Origin: Acanthaster planci
Lineage: Eukaryota; Echinodermata; Asteroidea; Valvatida; Acanthasteridae
Direction of reading: 5' to 3'
DNA: 42,428 nt
NCBI RefSeq assembly: GCF_001949145.1
Contig: NW_019091511.1
Location: 180,091 to 222,518 of the forward strand
Shown one piece after another: positions 1 through 13,850 of this stretch; positions within the stretch are counted from its first letter, which is position 1; every line of letters begins with the position of its first letter. The position numbers were made by a program, and so were the translations under genes. Under the pieces are notes generated by a model. It saw only the letters and a program-made list of their open reading frames with translations. It was not told the origin of the DNA and did no database searches.

Positions 1-3000
1 TTTTAGGAGTACTCCGTTCAGTTCCGTTCAGTTTTATTGTCGAAAAATACAAACGGTGGATATTTGCTTTGTTCGCATTTCAATAATATCCAAACTTCAC
101 AAACATCTGTAAATTTTTTTAATTTATGTATTACAAACAGCAATTAAACAGGACAGAGAATTGACAAGTCACTAATATAGCATTTTGCATAAGTAAGACA
201 AGATGTGACAGCCAGGAGGGTCCGTTGTAAGAAGATCTTTACCAATGGGAATTATGGGTACAAATTGAGGTAGGAAGAAAGGATTTCAGGAATCGTGTCG
301 TTTATGAGGGCCGTGAGCTTGGTCGTTTACATTATCGCATGAATTGATCCCAGCTGGAGAGTGGGTGTGAGTCATTACTTGAACATTCCTTGACATCTTC
401 CCAATTTTATTCGTGCACGCTTCATTTGATTGTCTGTGTTCACCGATCAGTTTGCTGGCTCGTTGTGCAATTCTTCCTGGGCTCGCCTTGTCTTCCTGCC
501 TAGATGCCGTAAACCAAACAATCATATCAAATAACAAAACAGTTTCAATTACTCACTTGTAAAAAAGGCCGAGAACTGGTGTTGAAACATAGGCTGCTCT
601 CAGCCTTCGCAAAAACTGCAATCATCTTCGTGTGGTTCTGAGAAGAGCTGGAGGGTAGTCAACGTCACGGATGGTATGCTCTCTCCTTTGTCGACCACAC
701 TTGCTCAGAAAGAGATGTCCTTGCTTGGTTCTACCGCTAACCTCTACCACTTACTTGCTACCTTCAACATTAAAAGCTTCAAAGCTTACCAAGTTCACTG
801 CTAAATATTGAGCTGGTTTGGAAGGAACCAAGCTAGACAAGGGCATTTTAGAGTAGGCCTAAATGTACAGAGGTGAGATAAAATGAATTGAAGACCTCAG
901 ACACTCCCACTTTTGTAAGAAATTAGTTCTATGAAGAAAAGTACTTTAGTTTTAAGATATTTTTTATTAAACGGTGATAGCCGGAAGTCGTGTTATTTTG
1001 TAATATTAACCTGTGTGCATTTAAGGTCAAATACCCATGTTCTTCAGCTTTTTTCCTTGCTAATCAGTTCGATATTTGGCACAGATCTTGATTCGTGAAA
1101 AGAAATCGACCACTACACTGGGAACATGGTCAGATTGTTAGGGTTCATGGCATGTCATCAGCGGATCTCGAGGATTTCAGATTAATGTACGGCCATGTGT
1201 TGTGCCCTATGGGCAATGTACAATGTGTAGTTTTGCTTCTTTCTACCCGGGAGTAACTTGCAATGACTCATAAATTCCTCACGAGCCATCTCAAGACCTT
1301 GACTTCGCATTTACCCCACCAGTTTCTCCTCCTGATTTGCTCAGTCGCGGTGTTGACAGGTTCTCTGTGAGAAGGAACGCCTGAGCAAGTCATGCATCAG
1401 TGCCCATGCGCTTAAACTCCACAGTTTGCGCCTGTCTATTACCGGCAGAATGATTTGCAATGTATAATAAATGCCCTGCGACATTTGAGCGGGTAGACTG
1501 GTGACCTGACATCACCGAGATAGAACTCAGTTATTACAGGCAGGCGCCAGACTGCAAGGTGTCCTTGCCTCCTGTTTATCGATCAGTGTACATTTCAGTT
1601 TTTAGTGATTTAATTTTCGTTTGATTACAAACCAAAATTGTTAGTGCATTTATTTTCATGTTCCCTGAGAACTGTATCATGAATTATTATCGATCCACTA
1701 CGGAATAAAAGCCTTGTCGTGGCCACGTCACGTTTATTTGTCTTGTTTTGTTCCACGGATCAACTCTTCCTTAGTGCTTGCTACTTTCATCCTACCATTT
1801 TGCCTGCCGTCATTTTTCCCATTACTTGTGCCTTGTGCCATACACTGGTCTCTAAGTTGTCCCTTTGCATGTATTTCTAGTAATAAATGTTCCCTTTGGT
1901 GCCGAGTTGGAGTGACTGGTTCGAGAGTGTTTGACTTTCATTCTGGTAATGGTAAATGCTCTTAAAGGAGGCTTAAGATTGGAACATTTCGATTTTATTT
2001 TGATGAATTTCTTACTGCACTTTACAGTAATTAGACGACTTGACTCGTTTGAACTCACCATATTACATTGTATTTACCAGTTGGTCTTAGAGGGTGGGTA
2101 CGTAGTCGAGGTTAAAATCTTCTGGGGAACGAGCCTCAGGTCAGTTACAAGACCGTCAGAGAAAGACCCACTTTCAAGTTCTCAAGGCGTCGTTGTAAAA
2201 GAAAATGTGTAGAGTTATTCTTGCATTTATACAGCACAACGTTTCCTCGCTAAACACTCAAAACTGTTTAAACAACTCTGACACTCCGGCGCTGTTATGG
2301 AACTGTTTAAAAGGCTACGAAAAATGCACCCAACCTTGTATAATGAGGACGGGATATAAACATGTACCCAAGTCGCTAGTTCATCCATAAAAGATCGGGT
2401 CAGTGCGCTACACTAGTGTGAAATTCAGACTCCGTGAAATACGGACGCTTGTTCCAAAATATTTGATGGCTCGCAAACCAGAGAAACATATAATAAATGA
2501 GATAAGAGAGAAAACATCGAAGGATATCGGTATCGGTTATACCTGAATATTGATCAACTAAGTTGTATTTTATTTCTGGGTCATTTTATACACTAGTTGT
2601 CCAATTTGTTTATTGTCCCTGTCATATCTGACATGATTTTGTAAGTTCAGGGTACATTAAAGTTTTATATTTTCCATGAATGATGAACTGATGCAGATTA
2701 CCTGCCAAACGAATGGAAATAGTTTGAAATCAAATTTCAGTGATATTTTTCTGTCAACTGATACAGGTCAGGTGTAACAGGGACACAAAGATGTCACACG
2801 TTTGGACCCTGATTTTATAGAATTACCGTCTTATGAGTCTATGTACTACGTGGGAATATAGTGTCTGATCGTCCCTTCACATTATAGTTAAATTCTTAGA
2901 TGACATCAAGATATCAAAATCTTATAGCTGAAAGAAGGATCCGAGATTGGCCATGTCTCTCTTAAACCAGGCGGTGTGCCCCAGTTATTGACCAAATCTA

Positions 3001-3945
3001 CATATTCAAGTCAAAGAGTTGTCGTGACCGAAACATTTGCCCGAATGGAATCAGCAACTCTGCCCGCGGTTTGTTTGATAGGTTTATTCTACGCTTTGGT
3101 CCGTTTTGGGCGAGAAAGCTACCTGGCTATAAACCTGCCATCAAAAATCGACATTTTGCAGTTTAATTAATATCAGTTTTTGTGGAACATCAATTCCATT
3201 GCAATGCGAGGTTTATCCTTTTGATTTAATGCTTGTATTGTTTGCGTTTGATCAAAAGATATACTCCATCAAAAACTATTTGGACCGATTGCTAATTTCG
3301 ATTTGAGTAGGCAATGTACCACGAGATTTCAATTTGAGTAATTCATAATTAATACAATGCATTTGTTCGAGTGATTCGGTCAGTATAACTTTGTGGAATG
3401 TAGAAACGTTCAGTGAGGTGCAGGCTTGACTAAATTTCCATCATTTGTTCTCTTTTACTCTGTAAAAAGGTTGTCTAAATATTATGGGGAGAATTGTTTT
3501 TAGCATTTAACAGAAACATGGCCTCCACTCGGGAATATTGATACACAAAATAGGCCTACTTAGATTTTCTCGTGAACAAGATGTGTTATGTTTTGCTCCT
3601 GTTTATTTCCTTATGGAAATGAGGCACGAACATAGCCCATTGTCGCTAGTCCCCAAAGGATAAGTGCATGTACTCAGAATCAAGTCGACAAAAGCATCAA
3701 AGTGAATGACAGATCACAAGGTTGCTTTTTCAGTAGAACCCACGCAGACGCAGCTACAAGTAACGAAAATGCCGCCAATAATAATCGGAGAGTCTTGAGC
3801 GCCGATGAACCGCTCAGAAGCCCCTTAGGATGCTTGCTCCGAACATCGAACTCGCTGCTTACAAAATCGCCTGGTCATCCCTTCTGTTAGACGTTCGATG
3901 ATATTAAACGCTTCAAGGGGATACAGTCAAAATAAAATGAAACTT
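1..3945. other. Intergenic or intronic, no gene recognised
   Basis: Only short open frames occur here, none with a recognisable domain, coding-like composition or convincing splice sites. TAGGCCTA palindromes occur at 854-861 and 3551-3558. I see no repeat with clear ends. Confidence 0.5.
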
Positions 3946-4175
3946 ACACTGCAAAAACTGGGGGTGTTAAATTTAACACCCCCGGTGTTAGCAGAGGACT
4001 GCACCAACACTTTCACTGGTGTTAAAATTTTTGGTTTTACTTTTAACACCATCCAGTGCATTCTAACACTTATAGGCGTGCAAAGTAACACCATCGGTGT
4101 TTAAGTAACACCCTATGGTGTGGTCATCTGATAACACCAAAAATGTTGATTTTAATTCGAGAGCTTTTACAGTGT
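3946..4175. mobile_element. Miniature inverted-repeat element with ACACTG..AAAA ends
   Basis: The left end reads ACACTGCAAAAAC and the right end, reverse-complemented, reads ACACTGTAAAAGC, giving terminal inverted repeats of about 13 bp. The 230-bp interior is built from the word GGTGTTA and its complement TAACACC, seen about nine times in both orientations. It has no coding capacity. No clear target-site duplication could be read, so the superfamily is left open. The element at 22411-22557 has the same ends. Confidence 0.7.
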
Positions 4176-5147
4176 GGCTATCCAAATCTGAAGTCGAGTT
4201 CCTTTATTGTTAAGTCGTAAATATTTGGACGGACAAAGTATTTTTCCTCTGAATTTGTGAAATACATGTACAAAAGTTAAACCAAGAAGCCTATCGACGA
4301 TTCCGATGACTATAGGCAAGTTTGTTCAACCATAGTTCGACTAAATCTGATCGAACGCACGCCAGTCGACGATGGTTGGATTAGTCTTAGTCAACTATTC
4401 GCGACCAGCTATCGAGGTTGGTTGCGTCGTTGGTTACTATAAACCGTTTTAATAGCTCAGTGCAGAGAGGACCAGTTATAAGAAAATGCCTGGAAAACGG
4501 TATGCGCCCTTCCTGCGGCCACCTTTTCTCCCCTTCGGCCTAATGACCTGACAACAGTTGACTACGGTCGTTTGCACTTCAACTTCACTGCACATGCGCT
4601 AGAACGTCACCAACCAACTAGTTACCTTCTGGTCCGTGATCGAACTTGCCCCGTGGTAACTGCATCACAGTTCATTTTTAGTGGCCCCCAACAATGGCGA
4701 AAAGCATCATGATTGTACAGAGCCACTGTGATAGTTGGTCTGTTAAAAAAAAAGTACAGTGCTCTCCGCCATCAAAGGGGACATCTGGAATGTTCAGTGA
4801 AATGTCGCTGTATTCATCCATTACATGCTGTGGTAACGTCCCTTATCCGTCAATACGCGGTAAAACTTGAGATTGGATTGTATTGGACTGAGAGTTCTAG
4901 ATTTCCCTCAACCGTCTGCTTATTTATTATTAAGACACAACACCTGAATAAATATCCGTGCAGTGATTGGTGGATCATTGATCTATGTGGCGGACGTCAT
5001 TAAATTATCCATCTGAACGCACGGCACGGCCGTACAGCAAAGCTAGACGCTTTAATATTTCGAGGTAGATAGTAGCCTCAGTAATTGGGACTCTGCAGAA
5101 TGTCGTATATGGGAATAGCTAGAAGTGCCGTATTAAGTCGTGGTACC

Positions 5148-5149
<2 letters not shown>
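4176..5149. other. Non-coding stretch
   Basis: No gene is recognised. The stretch 4310-4640 contains several degenerate inverted words around CCAACCA and GGTTGG that may be an old foldback element, but I could not define its ends. Confidence 0.35.

Positions 5150-5177
<28 letters not shown>
5150..5177. repeat. (CT)14 microsatellite
   Basis: Twenty-eight bases of uninterrupted CT dinucleotide. It lies in non-coding sequence. Confidence 0.97.
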
Positions 5178-5178
<1 letters not shown>

Positions 5179-5476
5179 GGCAAAGTATGACAACACAAAG
5201 TGAATAAGTCTCTTAAATTCTCTTGTCCACGATTTCTGTTATATTTTGTGCCATTGAACACTGACGATACCATCGGTTGTTTGCTCAGAAATTTAAAAAA
5301 TTGTTCGTCGTCCACCTTGATTAAGAATTAAGAAGGCCCCGTCCGGTTCCTTTTCTCTCTTAAAACGTAGACGTGTTGTCACTTGGCTAAATCACATTGC
5401 CTGTGAAAAAGTAAATTCCAAAACGTTGCGAGTTAAGGCCACAACCAATGTCAAGGCCGTGGCTGCTGACAACAGC

Positions 5477-5960
5477 TAACGGAAGCTGGAATTTAAAGGT
5501 CGAGTTCGGGCGGCCTGTTCTTGACATGGGGGTCTTTTTCTCGCGCTTGAACGGCGGGAACACGACCCAAGAACACTGTTCTCGGAACAGGATCACGCAC
5601 CACCTCCTCGTCAGGGTTTTACAGGAACACACGGAAAAAACTCGTGAGATTTTGATTTTTGAACAGCCGCAAAAATAGCGGGTTGGCTTACAAAGCCGAA
5701 GACAGTGAGATTCGTTAACAACAATTTCCCACAACACAAAAACGAATATTCCTTTTTAAATAGAAAAGAATTCAGCCCACTTATCCAAACATTAACCCTC
5801 GAAGAACGTACATGATCGCCGCCATGTTGCATGTTGCTTGCCACTAACCGCCGCCTACACCAGCAAGAACCCTTTGCACGCTCTCAGCGTTCGAGCGGCC
5901 GACCCACGAACAAGAAGAATCGAGCTGTTCGTGCGCATACAAGAACAAGTAAGCCGCCCG
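5477..5960 (+). repeat. Dispersed repeat family R, copy 1
   Basis: This stretch aligns co-linearly and in the same orientation with 40660-41140. Shared landmarks in order are AAGGTCGAGTT, GGCCTGT-CTTGACATG, ACGGCGGGAACACG, TGTTCTCGGAACAGGATCAC, TCAGGGTTTT, ACAGGAACACA, ACTCGTGAGATTTTG and GCCATGTTGCATGTTGCTTG, then a shared GAACAAG..ATCGAGCTGT block. No terminal inverted repeats or target duplication are obvious, so the type is unresolved: a solo LTR, a LINE tail or a DNA-transposon fragment are all possible. On the minus strand both copies keep a similar open frame (copy 1 within 5387-5737). Confidence 0.75.
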
Positions 5961-8900
5961 AACACATCCTATAAGGATGACAGTCTGTGTCGTTAATTTA
6001 TGTATATGAATAACTAAACTAATGTACAGAACGTAGCGGCTCTGTTCTGTCGGGGAAACTCATTTTAAAAACTCAACACTAAACGCTTTTTAACAGCTGT
6101 CCCACAACCAGCAAAGACTTTCGTCTGATACACTTTAATGGTCCCAATTTTTGAATTAATTCTGTACCCTTTTTTTTCAAAACCACAGTATAGTAAGTAA
6201 GTCGTGCCTCTCTGGTTACAATCTGTGTACTTTTGATAAAAACCTCTCTCGTAGGTATAAGTCACCTATTTTAAATGTTTGCCCAGTCGAATGGCAAAAC
6301 GCGCCATTTATCGTTTGCCTTCGTGCTTCACTGATCTTCCCTGCATCCCTTGGTGTAAATATAAAAAGAAGAAATCTCCGTTTAATTGTTTTTCTTGCAG
6401 AAAGAAACTGTACACACACTAGTTGGAATGGAAGCCTGTCTAAACAGTTTAGAGATGGGGGACACGACGCCTTTATCGATTGAGGTCCGTATAAACGATA
6501 TTGTCGAGAGAGGCGTACGTAGGCGCACTGTATAATTCGCTGACACTGCGTGGGATCGGGATAACAAGTCACCCTTGAAAAATGTGTACATAATGTATTT
6601 TAAAGGGGGCAGGTAGGGGACACCTTCCTTGTGCTCTGTGTTTTCGACACGCACGACAGACAAGGCAAACTGATTACTGTGGGCAGTTTATTTGCGACAC
6701 ACCGGGACTGGGGCGTGAAAGTTGAAGTTCATTATAATCCACGGACGTCCGTAGGACTCTGTTTTCGATCCGGGGCACCTGCCTCGCCTGAACGTCCATT
6801 GATCTGGGAGCGGAGTGAAGGAACAGGTCGGTGCGAACGGGCAGATAGCGGAATGTGAGCGACTCTAGACGACAAGGAGTCGCTCCCTTCTGAAGGATTG
6901 GCCGACTGATATGCCGTGAAAAACCTGAAAAATAAACGAGCGTCCATTGTTACATAAGTGCATGGGTGTTGGCAACCAATTGAACCTTTATGGGCCTATC
7001 GGTGTCCAGTCTCGTTACAGTCCATCTTGTTTTGGCTGAACGCCACACGAGTACGTAGACCCTCAGTACTCTTCAGGTATTCATTTTGGAAGGTCAGTGA
7101 CGTTGTGACAAAATGGGCGAATAGAATTTTGGACTTCGAACCATCTCGGACCAAAACGAATCTGTCGAAAAGGGAGCCTTAATTTATCAACGTGTACCAA
7201 AGTACAGTGTTATACATGTGTAATTATAACAATGAACAGCGTGTGAGCTCTCCAAATACAAAAGAGTCCCCCTTATTTCTCTTGAAACCTCCAAGGCCAG
7301 TCTATCTAAGCAAATTATTTCCCGGATTAAGTACCCTTGAAAATGTCTTCCCTGTATGCCCAACTGTGCTGAGCTGAGCCATGAATAAGACATCAGGTAA
7401 AAGATGCTCAGGGGAGATGGATTTCCAATGGCCGAACACTAATATGCAATTACGAAGTAATTAGAGGTCCAAATCAACTTCTTTTAGAGGATGGGATTTT
7501 GTTAGCGCTTTCACTTCCCAACGAGACTGAGCATCTGCCTAGTTAATTTGGCTTTACATGGATTATGAATGGATTTACAAGCAGGCTCATTAACATTTTG
7601 AGCATATCAATTCGTAGGCTCGCGTGTATTCGAGATTGCTGTTAAGCTAGTTCAAAATGTGGAAATTGAGAAAACAGTCCAGATGCGTGGATCTGCGCAT
7701 GCGTATCATTTTAACCAATTTGCTCAAAGGTCAGCCGGAACAAAAAAATTGTCGACGATGTGTAAAGTGTGAAAGCAAATAGGCGTCCAGACGATACAGC
7801 AGACGAAGAGCTCTCTACGATAATTCCGCATAAGCACCGCGCTATCACACCGACTACACCATCTGTGGTGACAGCGTACATCTTTCCATTTGCTTCTTAT
7901 CGCACCTTGTACCAGCAAAACAAAAATAGCCACCGGTTTAGAAATAGAGTTTAAAAACCCTTCTGTCTATCACTGCAACTGTGGAGGTAATTTAATTAAA
8001 CCTAATTAAGTTCCAAATCAAGCGACAACCTTCATCCCAGAACATAATTGAAATATTTTCACCAACCCTTGAACCATAGCGCATATGCCAAGCACATTAT
8101 AATCGAATTCGTAATACATGGACATGACGGCAAAATTGCTGCGAGAACAAGATTGTACTCAGTTTTAGCAATGAAGATTGATTACAAATAAACCTAAGCA
8201 CATGACCTGACGTACCAGCCGCTTACTGGCTCTCTGATAAGCACTTAGCTAATATTTAACAAAGGAATAAAAGCAACCTGGTATAATTTGCATTTCATCT
8301 AAGCTCGTTTCATAACAGCGAAGACTTGAAGTTTTGCTCTTTCTGGGAATTATGAGTGGATGAGGACTTCACGTAATCAGTCTCGAAACCCAGAAAAGGA
8401 AATGAAAAAGCGACGCTTGACTGAATAATGTACATTTCTGTCAATGCTTCTTTGAAGCTGCATACCTGGGTAACCTAATTGACGACAGGAGCGGTCCAAT
8501 AAGAAATCCAACAGCAGAGAATATTTCAGTTTAGTAGAACTGGTTAGTTCTTGAGGATTGTCGCAAGACACAAGCAATATTTCAAGGCTAATGAATGGAT
8601 GCAACGTTTACTTATATGGGACAACCTGCTTTTCGTAGTCGTGCATACTCTGAACATTCCCAATAAGAGTTGACAGCTATGCAGCGAATACGCTTAATAT
8701 TCTGTCGTGGTTTTTAAAAATCTGTTTTCACTTTAGTGTCCCAGAAATGCCACATATTTCAGCCGACCTATTTGACGTGACCTATTTGAACAAAACTTAC
8801 AACATGCGTAGTAACATGTACTCTTTAAATAAAACAAATTTAAGTGAATCTTCGCATCCGACATTTGAGGCCTTTACAGATGTATGAAAACAATGGAAGC

Positions 8901-10657
8901 GCACATTATTTGTACTTAACATACACAAACCTTATGTGAATTATTTTACCATGCTTAGATAATGAATGACCACTTCAGCCGCCCCAGATTTATCACTGGC
9001 CTTTATATTTTAAAATACTAAATGAAGAAATATGAGCACACATATTGAGTTGAACAATTAAGTAATTGCAAGATATACGACCTTTATATGGATTGAATTG
9101 AACGAACGATCAACAACGTACAAGACGTGACGTCAAACTGCCGCTCAAATTGACACAATCATCGTGGGTGAAGTATTATGAACGGGTCTTTGCACTACGG
9201 CCGACGGCTGTTTGATGTTTCATCTTTTGAATTCTACACTTCGCCGTACATAGAAACCTTTGTTTTTGTGTAGCTGAATTAGTGTAGATATAGCATCTAG
9301 CCCTTTATTTGAAGGCAGACATCCCGGAGAACCTAGAGTGCAACCAATCGACAACAAATATCTGAAAATTCCCTTTTGCACTTGTAAGACGTAGATTTAA
9401 TTTTTGTTTTCGACAAAATCAACTTTGTGACATTCGGCTATACTACAGTTATCGTTGTTTTCAGGCAGAAGGGCATCCATAAATGGACAAAAAGTAAAAC
9501 AAACAAATTTATAGAGAAAGAAGATGAAAACAAAACAAGCAAACAAATAAAACCAACAAAACAAAACAACTAGCCCCTCCCGCAAAAAAGGCTAAAGAAT
9601 GAATGTTAGAGTTGCAAGTTAATTTAACAACATTAGCTTTGGACTTTGAAAGATCAGCTAGATGTCAGATTTTGGCTTGTACCAGACACAAGGAAAAACG
9701 CAGTGCAGCGTTGTTACAGTGACGGTTACAGGGATCTGTAGTCATTTTAAAGTGCTCCTTTTTCCGAACCTCTGCCTATAATTTGACAAACATTTCCTAT
9801 TTCAACCAGGGACGAGGAATTTCATAAGACTCCAGACCTTATGAGAAAACCTTGGGCCTAGTGAACTTCAGTATTTTTTTGTTCACGGGAAGCCATTTTT
9901 ATCTTGTTCCCTGAATCTATCGTATTCAGGGTAATCTTTTAAATGGGAATGGTGCCAAACTACTTGGGGTTTCAGACCTCACTTTCATTTTTTTTATGTG
10001 GCTTAAAAAACCTAGATATAATTTATCACCTATTTAAAATTATTCTTAATACTCTAAAAACTGGGGCGAATGTGTATGAACTTTCATGTCGTCGCTGTTA
10101 TGTTTACTCTCAGGTTCCCAAAATGAAAAGTGTTACTTCACTTTCAAGTCGAGATGGCCGACACATGAATCAAGTCGATTGCTCGGGCCAAGTGAAGGCA
10201 TTTTATTTCCTTATTACACGCCGCCACATCTCATAAGCAGAGCTGACAGTTCTTGGTGTCACCAAGGCGCATCGTGATACCTATGTGGCGGCTTCTGCAC
10301 GTTATCCACTTTTTCATCCCGTGATCCTAAACAGAGAGCATGAGTCACATACAAAAATATGCCCACTGATGTAACTTTACCAGACAGGTATAAAGGATGT
10401 TGCATCATCAAACAAAATGAGCATACCTTGTCTTTTCGTCGTCAGTGAAATCGCGAGTTGCTCATCGTTACATGTAGGTGTTGTTTCGCTAATGAGTGTT
10501 TAGATCATAGAACCGGTGTTTAAACTCCTGCAGTTCATGATCGTCTTTCTACGTTTGCTCTTAAAATGATTTCTCCAGGACTATCTCATGAGAAACCTAG
10601 ACGATTGTCGTTTGGGTGACATGTATTTCAACAAAGAACTGTAAAAATGCTCTTTAA
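5961..10657. other. Intergenic or intronic, no gene recognised
   Basis: Only shadow-length open frames occur here. The antisense frame at 9397-9585 is a product of an A-rich plus-strand tract around 9490-9570. No RNA gene or bounded repeat was seen. Confidence 0.45.
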
Positions 10658-11217
10658 AAAAAACTATTTTCAATTTTTATTTTGCCATTTGATAGGGTAT
10701 TTTAGAGCATATCAGGTTTGTACCATTTTTGAGCCAAAATGTGATATCATCTCAGGAAGGAACCCCAATTCCCTAATTCAGCTCAACATTTGCCAGAAAA
10801 ATGGAATATCTATCTGTCTTCTTCTGTCTTCAATTGTCTTTTTTTCTGAATATCTCCAGTGAGAAATTTTTCAGTAAACTATTCAAAATTATAGCAGGAA
10901 TGGGTTCTTTACGAACAGTATCTCGGCAACAGTGTCAGCATTTGTCAGAAAACCCCTGGGAAGTTTTATAAATAAGCTATTTAAATATTGCACTGTCAAT
11001 ACAGTTTACTAAAAGGATATGTCAAATAGGTATTACGAGATGTTTCCGAGGTGTGCAAAGTTGTGCAAAATCTGCATCTGAGAAAGAAAAATCATTGCAT
11101 GGACCCTGCAAGAATCATATCAATAGGAACGAACCATCATGGGTATCTGTAGGAATTTATCATTGTGAACAATTCGAAATTTCAAATAATTGTAGTTTGT
11201 GAACTGGGATTTCCCCT
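10658..11217. mobile_element. TTAA-family miniature transposon, copy D
   Basis: It is bounded by TTAA at 10654-10657 and at 11218-11221. The inner landmarks match copies B and A in the same order: AGGGTATTTTA, GTGATATCATCTCAGGAAG, a TTTCAGTAAA block, and a diverged GGCAACAGTGTC block near 10927 that corresponds to GCAACAGCGCCC. The right end, reverse-complemented, starts AGGGGAAATCCC. The left end is A-rich and diverged, so the exact left boundary is less certain. The length of 560 bp agrees with the 570 bp of copy B. There is no transposase frame. Confidence 0.6.
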
Positions 11218-11221
11218 TTAA

Positions 11222-13850
11222 CATAATTATTAACATCGCTTATGTCGCATGTCTCCTATTATCGCCTTGGAGTCGGTTGAAACTAGTGTTCATTATGTTG
11301 GTGGCATTGCAACCGCAACACACGTATTTCATAGTAGTTTGCGAACCAGCGAAGGGCAGTTCCCGCAAGAAGACCTTTAATTGCCAGGGAAATAGCGCCT
11401 TCTCTTGGTTCTCCTGTGGGCTCATGAGAAGACGCTTTGCGCATTGGCGATCTCAACCCTTGCTCAACATAGTCCCCCTCTGTGGCATGTTTGAAAAGCA
11501 GGTGTGTTCATTTAATCCGATAATTGGGCTTCAGGTTTTTGATTAGGTATCTTTTAAAGTATTTTCCCGGGTTAGACTGTGGTACGTACGAATTGATTCT
11601 TATTAACTGGAAGTGGAGACTCTTTCATGGCGGAGTAATAACTTCATACTCGTAAGAGAAGTTTGGTTGTAAGTGCTCTTCGTCTGTCACTCCAATACAG
11701 TTGGGCCAGAAGTTTTGCTACGGATGCTGAGCATTTCTCACCAAGAAATTAGCCTCCTTGAGAGTAATGGGCGCCCTGTAAGACTGTAAGTACGTTTTGT
11801 GTTTATACCTTCAAATTAAAAAATGAGTGACTGGGCCGTTTGTGACCAAATAAAGATACATTTTCAGACTCGATAAGCGAGTGTATAAGAACGCATTAAC
11901 GTAGTGTTTTGAATTGGCTGGGTTTGCTGCAACGACTCGAACACAAATACAGAATAATTAGCGAAATCAAGATGTGCTAACCCAAAAGTGTGGAGTATCA
12001 TTTAGAGTGGTCTGTTTAGGATTGGTGTTTTCCTCCATAGCGAGAAAACATAAAATGTAAGAGGAACCATCTACCACTTCAATTGTGTTTACTACTGATA
12101 CATATGTATTCTGTGCAGGCGATCACAATTCAGTGCGCCACCAGGAGGCTACTTCGGATAAGTGTTTTTTGCAGTGCATTATGGGAAAATGGTCGACAAA
12201 GTTCTGCTCGTCAGTTGCGCTGTGCGCAGGGGAACTTGAATTGTTCCTAATGTTTATCTTGCTTGAAGATTTGAAAGGGTCCTTCAAATATGGGTGTTAC
12301 TTATATGGTCATTTGGGGGGGGTGTTGACGGGTAAGGAGTGCCCTAATCAATTATAAAATCTCCTTCAGTCCATTTTCCAGTTGGCCCCGTTTTTGTCGA
12401 CTGTAAACTTATGAAATGTCCTCTCTCTGCCAACCTCTTGGAGGAGCGGTGTATCGTAAATCACCTGTATTCTATTGCCCCACACAAAGGCGTATCCAGC
12501 GCCCAATGGGGGAGGCCAAAGATTGGGCATTTTCTTTGTGGAGACCCTTGCCTATTATCTCCTTTCTTGGGGATGAAGCTATAAAAGCTTTTACTTGCTT
12601 TCATGTTTGTCGCAGGGAGGAGGGAAAAACCAAAAGTCACCAATTTACTTAAAAATACCTCAACATTGACCCCCTATCGCATTTAATGGGTTAGGCCTAT
12701 GAGTGCATTGCTGATAGGTGTTTGTCCACACCCTCACCGAAAATCTACACCTTTCCCCCCGGTAAAATCCTGTTGACGCCATTGTTTCCTTTTGGAAGCA
12801 TGGGAAAATGAAATCCCATCAACTTTACCTTACATTAAAAACGCTAACTTTTTTAGGTTACCGTGATGGCTCCCCCCCCCCGATCCGCAATCGGCCTAGC
12901 AGATCTTCACACTGTGGCAGCATTCTTGATGTACATTTAGTCTGGGGCAATAGTGAGAAATTTTGATATGGGCTGTCAAGAAATTGGGTTGTTTGTCGCA
13001 ACACATCAGAGAGCTTTCCATCAGATCCGACTGGCTCTTAATGAACGCGCCGTAGAATCGGGCGCTGGCAACTAGAAAGCGTCTCTAATATCGCGAATCG
13101 CTTGGCGGATAGAGGAATATACGCCGAGAGCGAGGAGGATTAACGAAAGTGGATCACTGGCTCCCAGCGCCACCCCATAAATAGTACACCCTGCTAACGA
13201 ACCCTCCCTTGCTGCATTAAGAGGATAACTTAATGGCCTGTCTGTGCACTCTCGCATGACTGTATGCACTGTCGTTTACCTCACGGAGAAATTAACACGA
13301 CCGTGAACCAGGAAACCGAGTCAGCCCTGGAACGTCTGTGGTCGTAGCGTTCGATTCATTTTCATGAATTATAAAGGAACGGCGTTCCTCTTTACTTGTC
13401 AGTATATTTGATGTGCATTTTAATAATTAGTGTTTGATACATTTCATGCATCGTAAAGGGACTGCGTTGGTATTTAGCATATTATTTAATGTGTTCGAAT
13501 TATTTGTCGCTGCAAAACAGAACATATTCTGCTTGCTAAAGATCTACAATGTTACAGCAAAAATACGAATTACTAGCTTGAATATTGAAACACACAATGT
13601 CACATGCAAAGTGCAAGTTATTCATTAATTATAAGCATCGATGGAAAGAGCTTGCGTCCACATCAACAGACCGGCTCTTTTTAAGAAATGTCACTTCTTC
13701 TCAAAAGAGATTTTGTCACAAAATGCAGAAAAGCAAACGTACTTTTAGACCACACAGTGTCACACATTGGCCTACTGTACAACGTTGCGTGTTGGACTGG
13801 CGCTTTCAGCAACTCAGGCTATTTGCGCCAATAACTGTACGTTTATTCAT
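11222..13850. other. Non-coding stretch with a small diverged duplication
   Basis: No gene is recognised. A homopolymer C run lies near 12872. At 13353-13388 and 13436-13470 there is a diverged direct duplication about 83 bp apart, sharing TCATG, TAAAGG and GCGTT blocks. The antisense frame at 13072-13269 has a hydrophobic middle, but nothing supports it as a gene. Confidence 0.4.

Noticed and set aside
13072-13269. Small membrane protein on the minus strand
   Set aside because: A hydrophobic middle segment exists, but there is no homology I recognise and no supporting signals.
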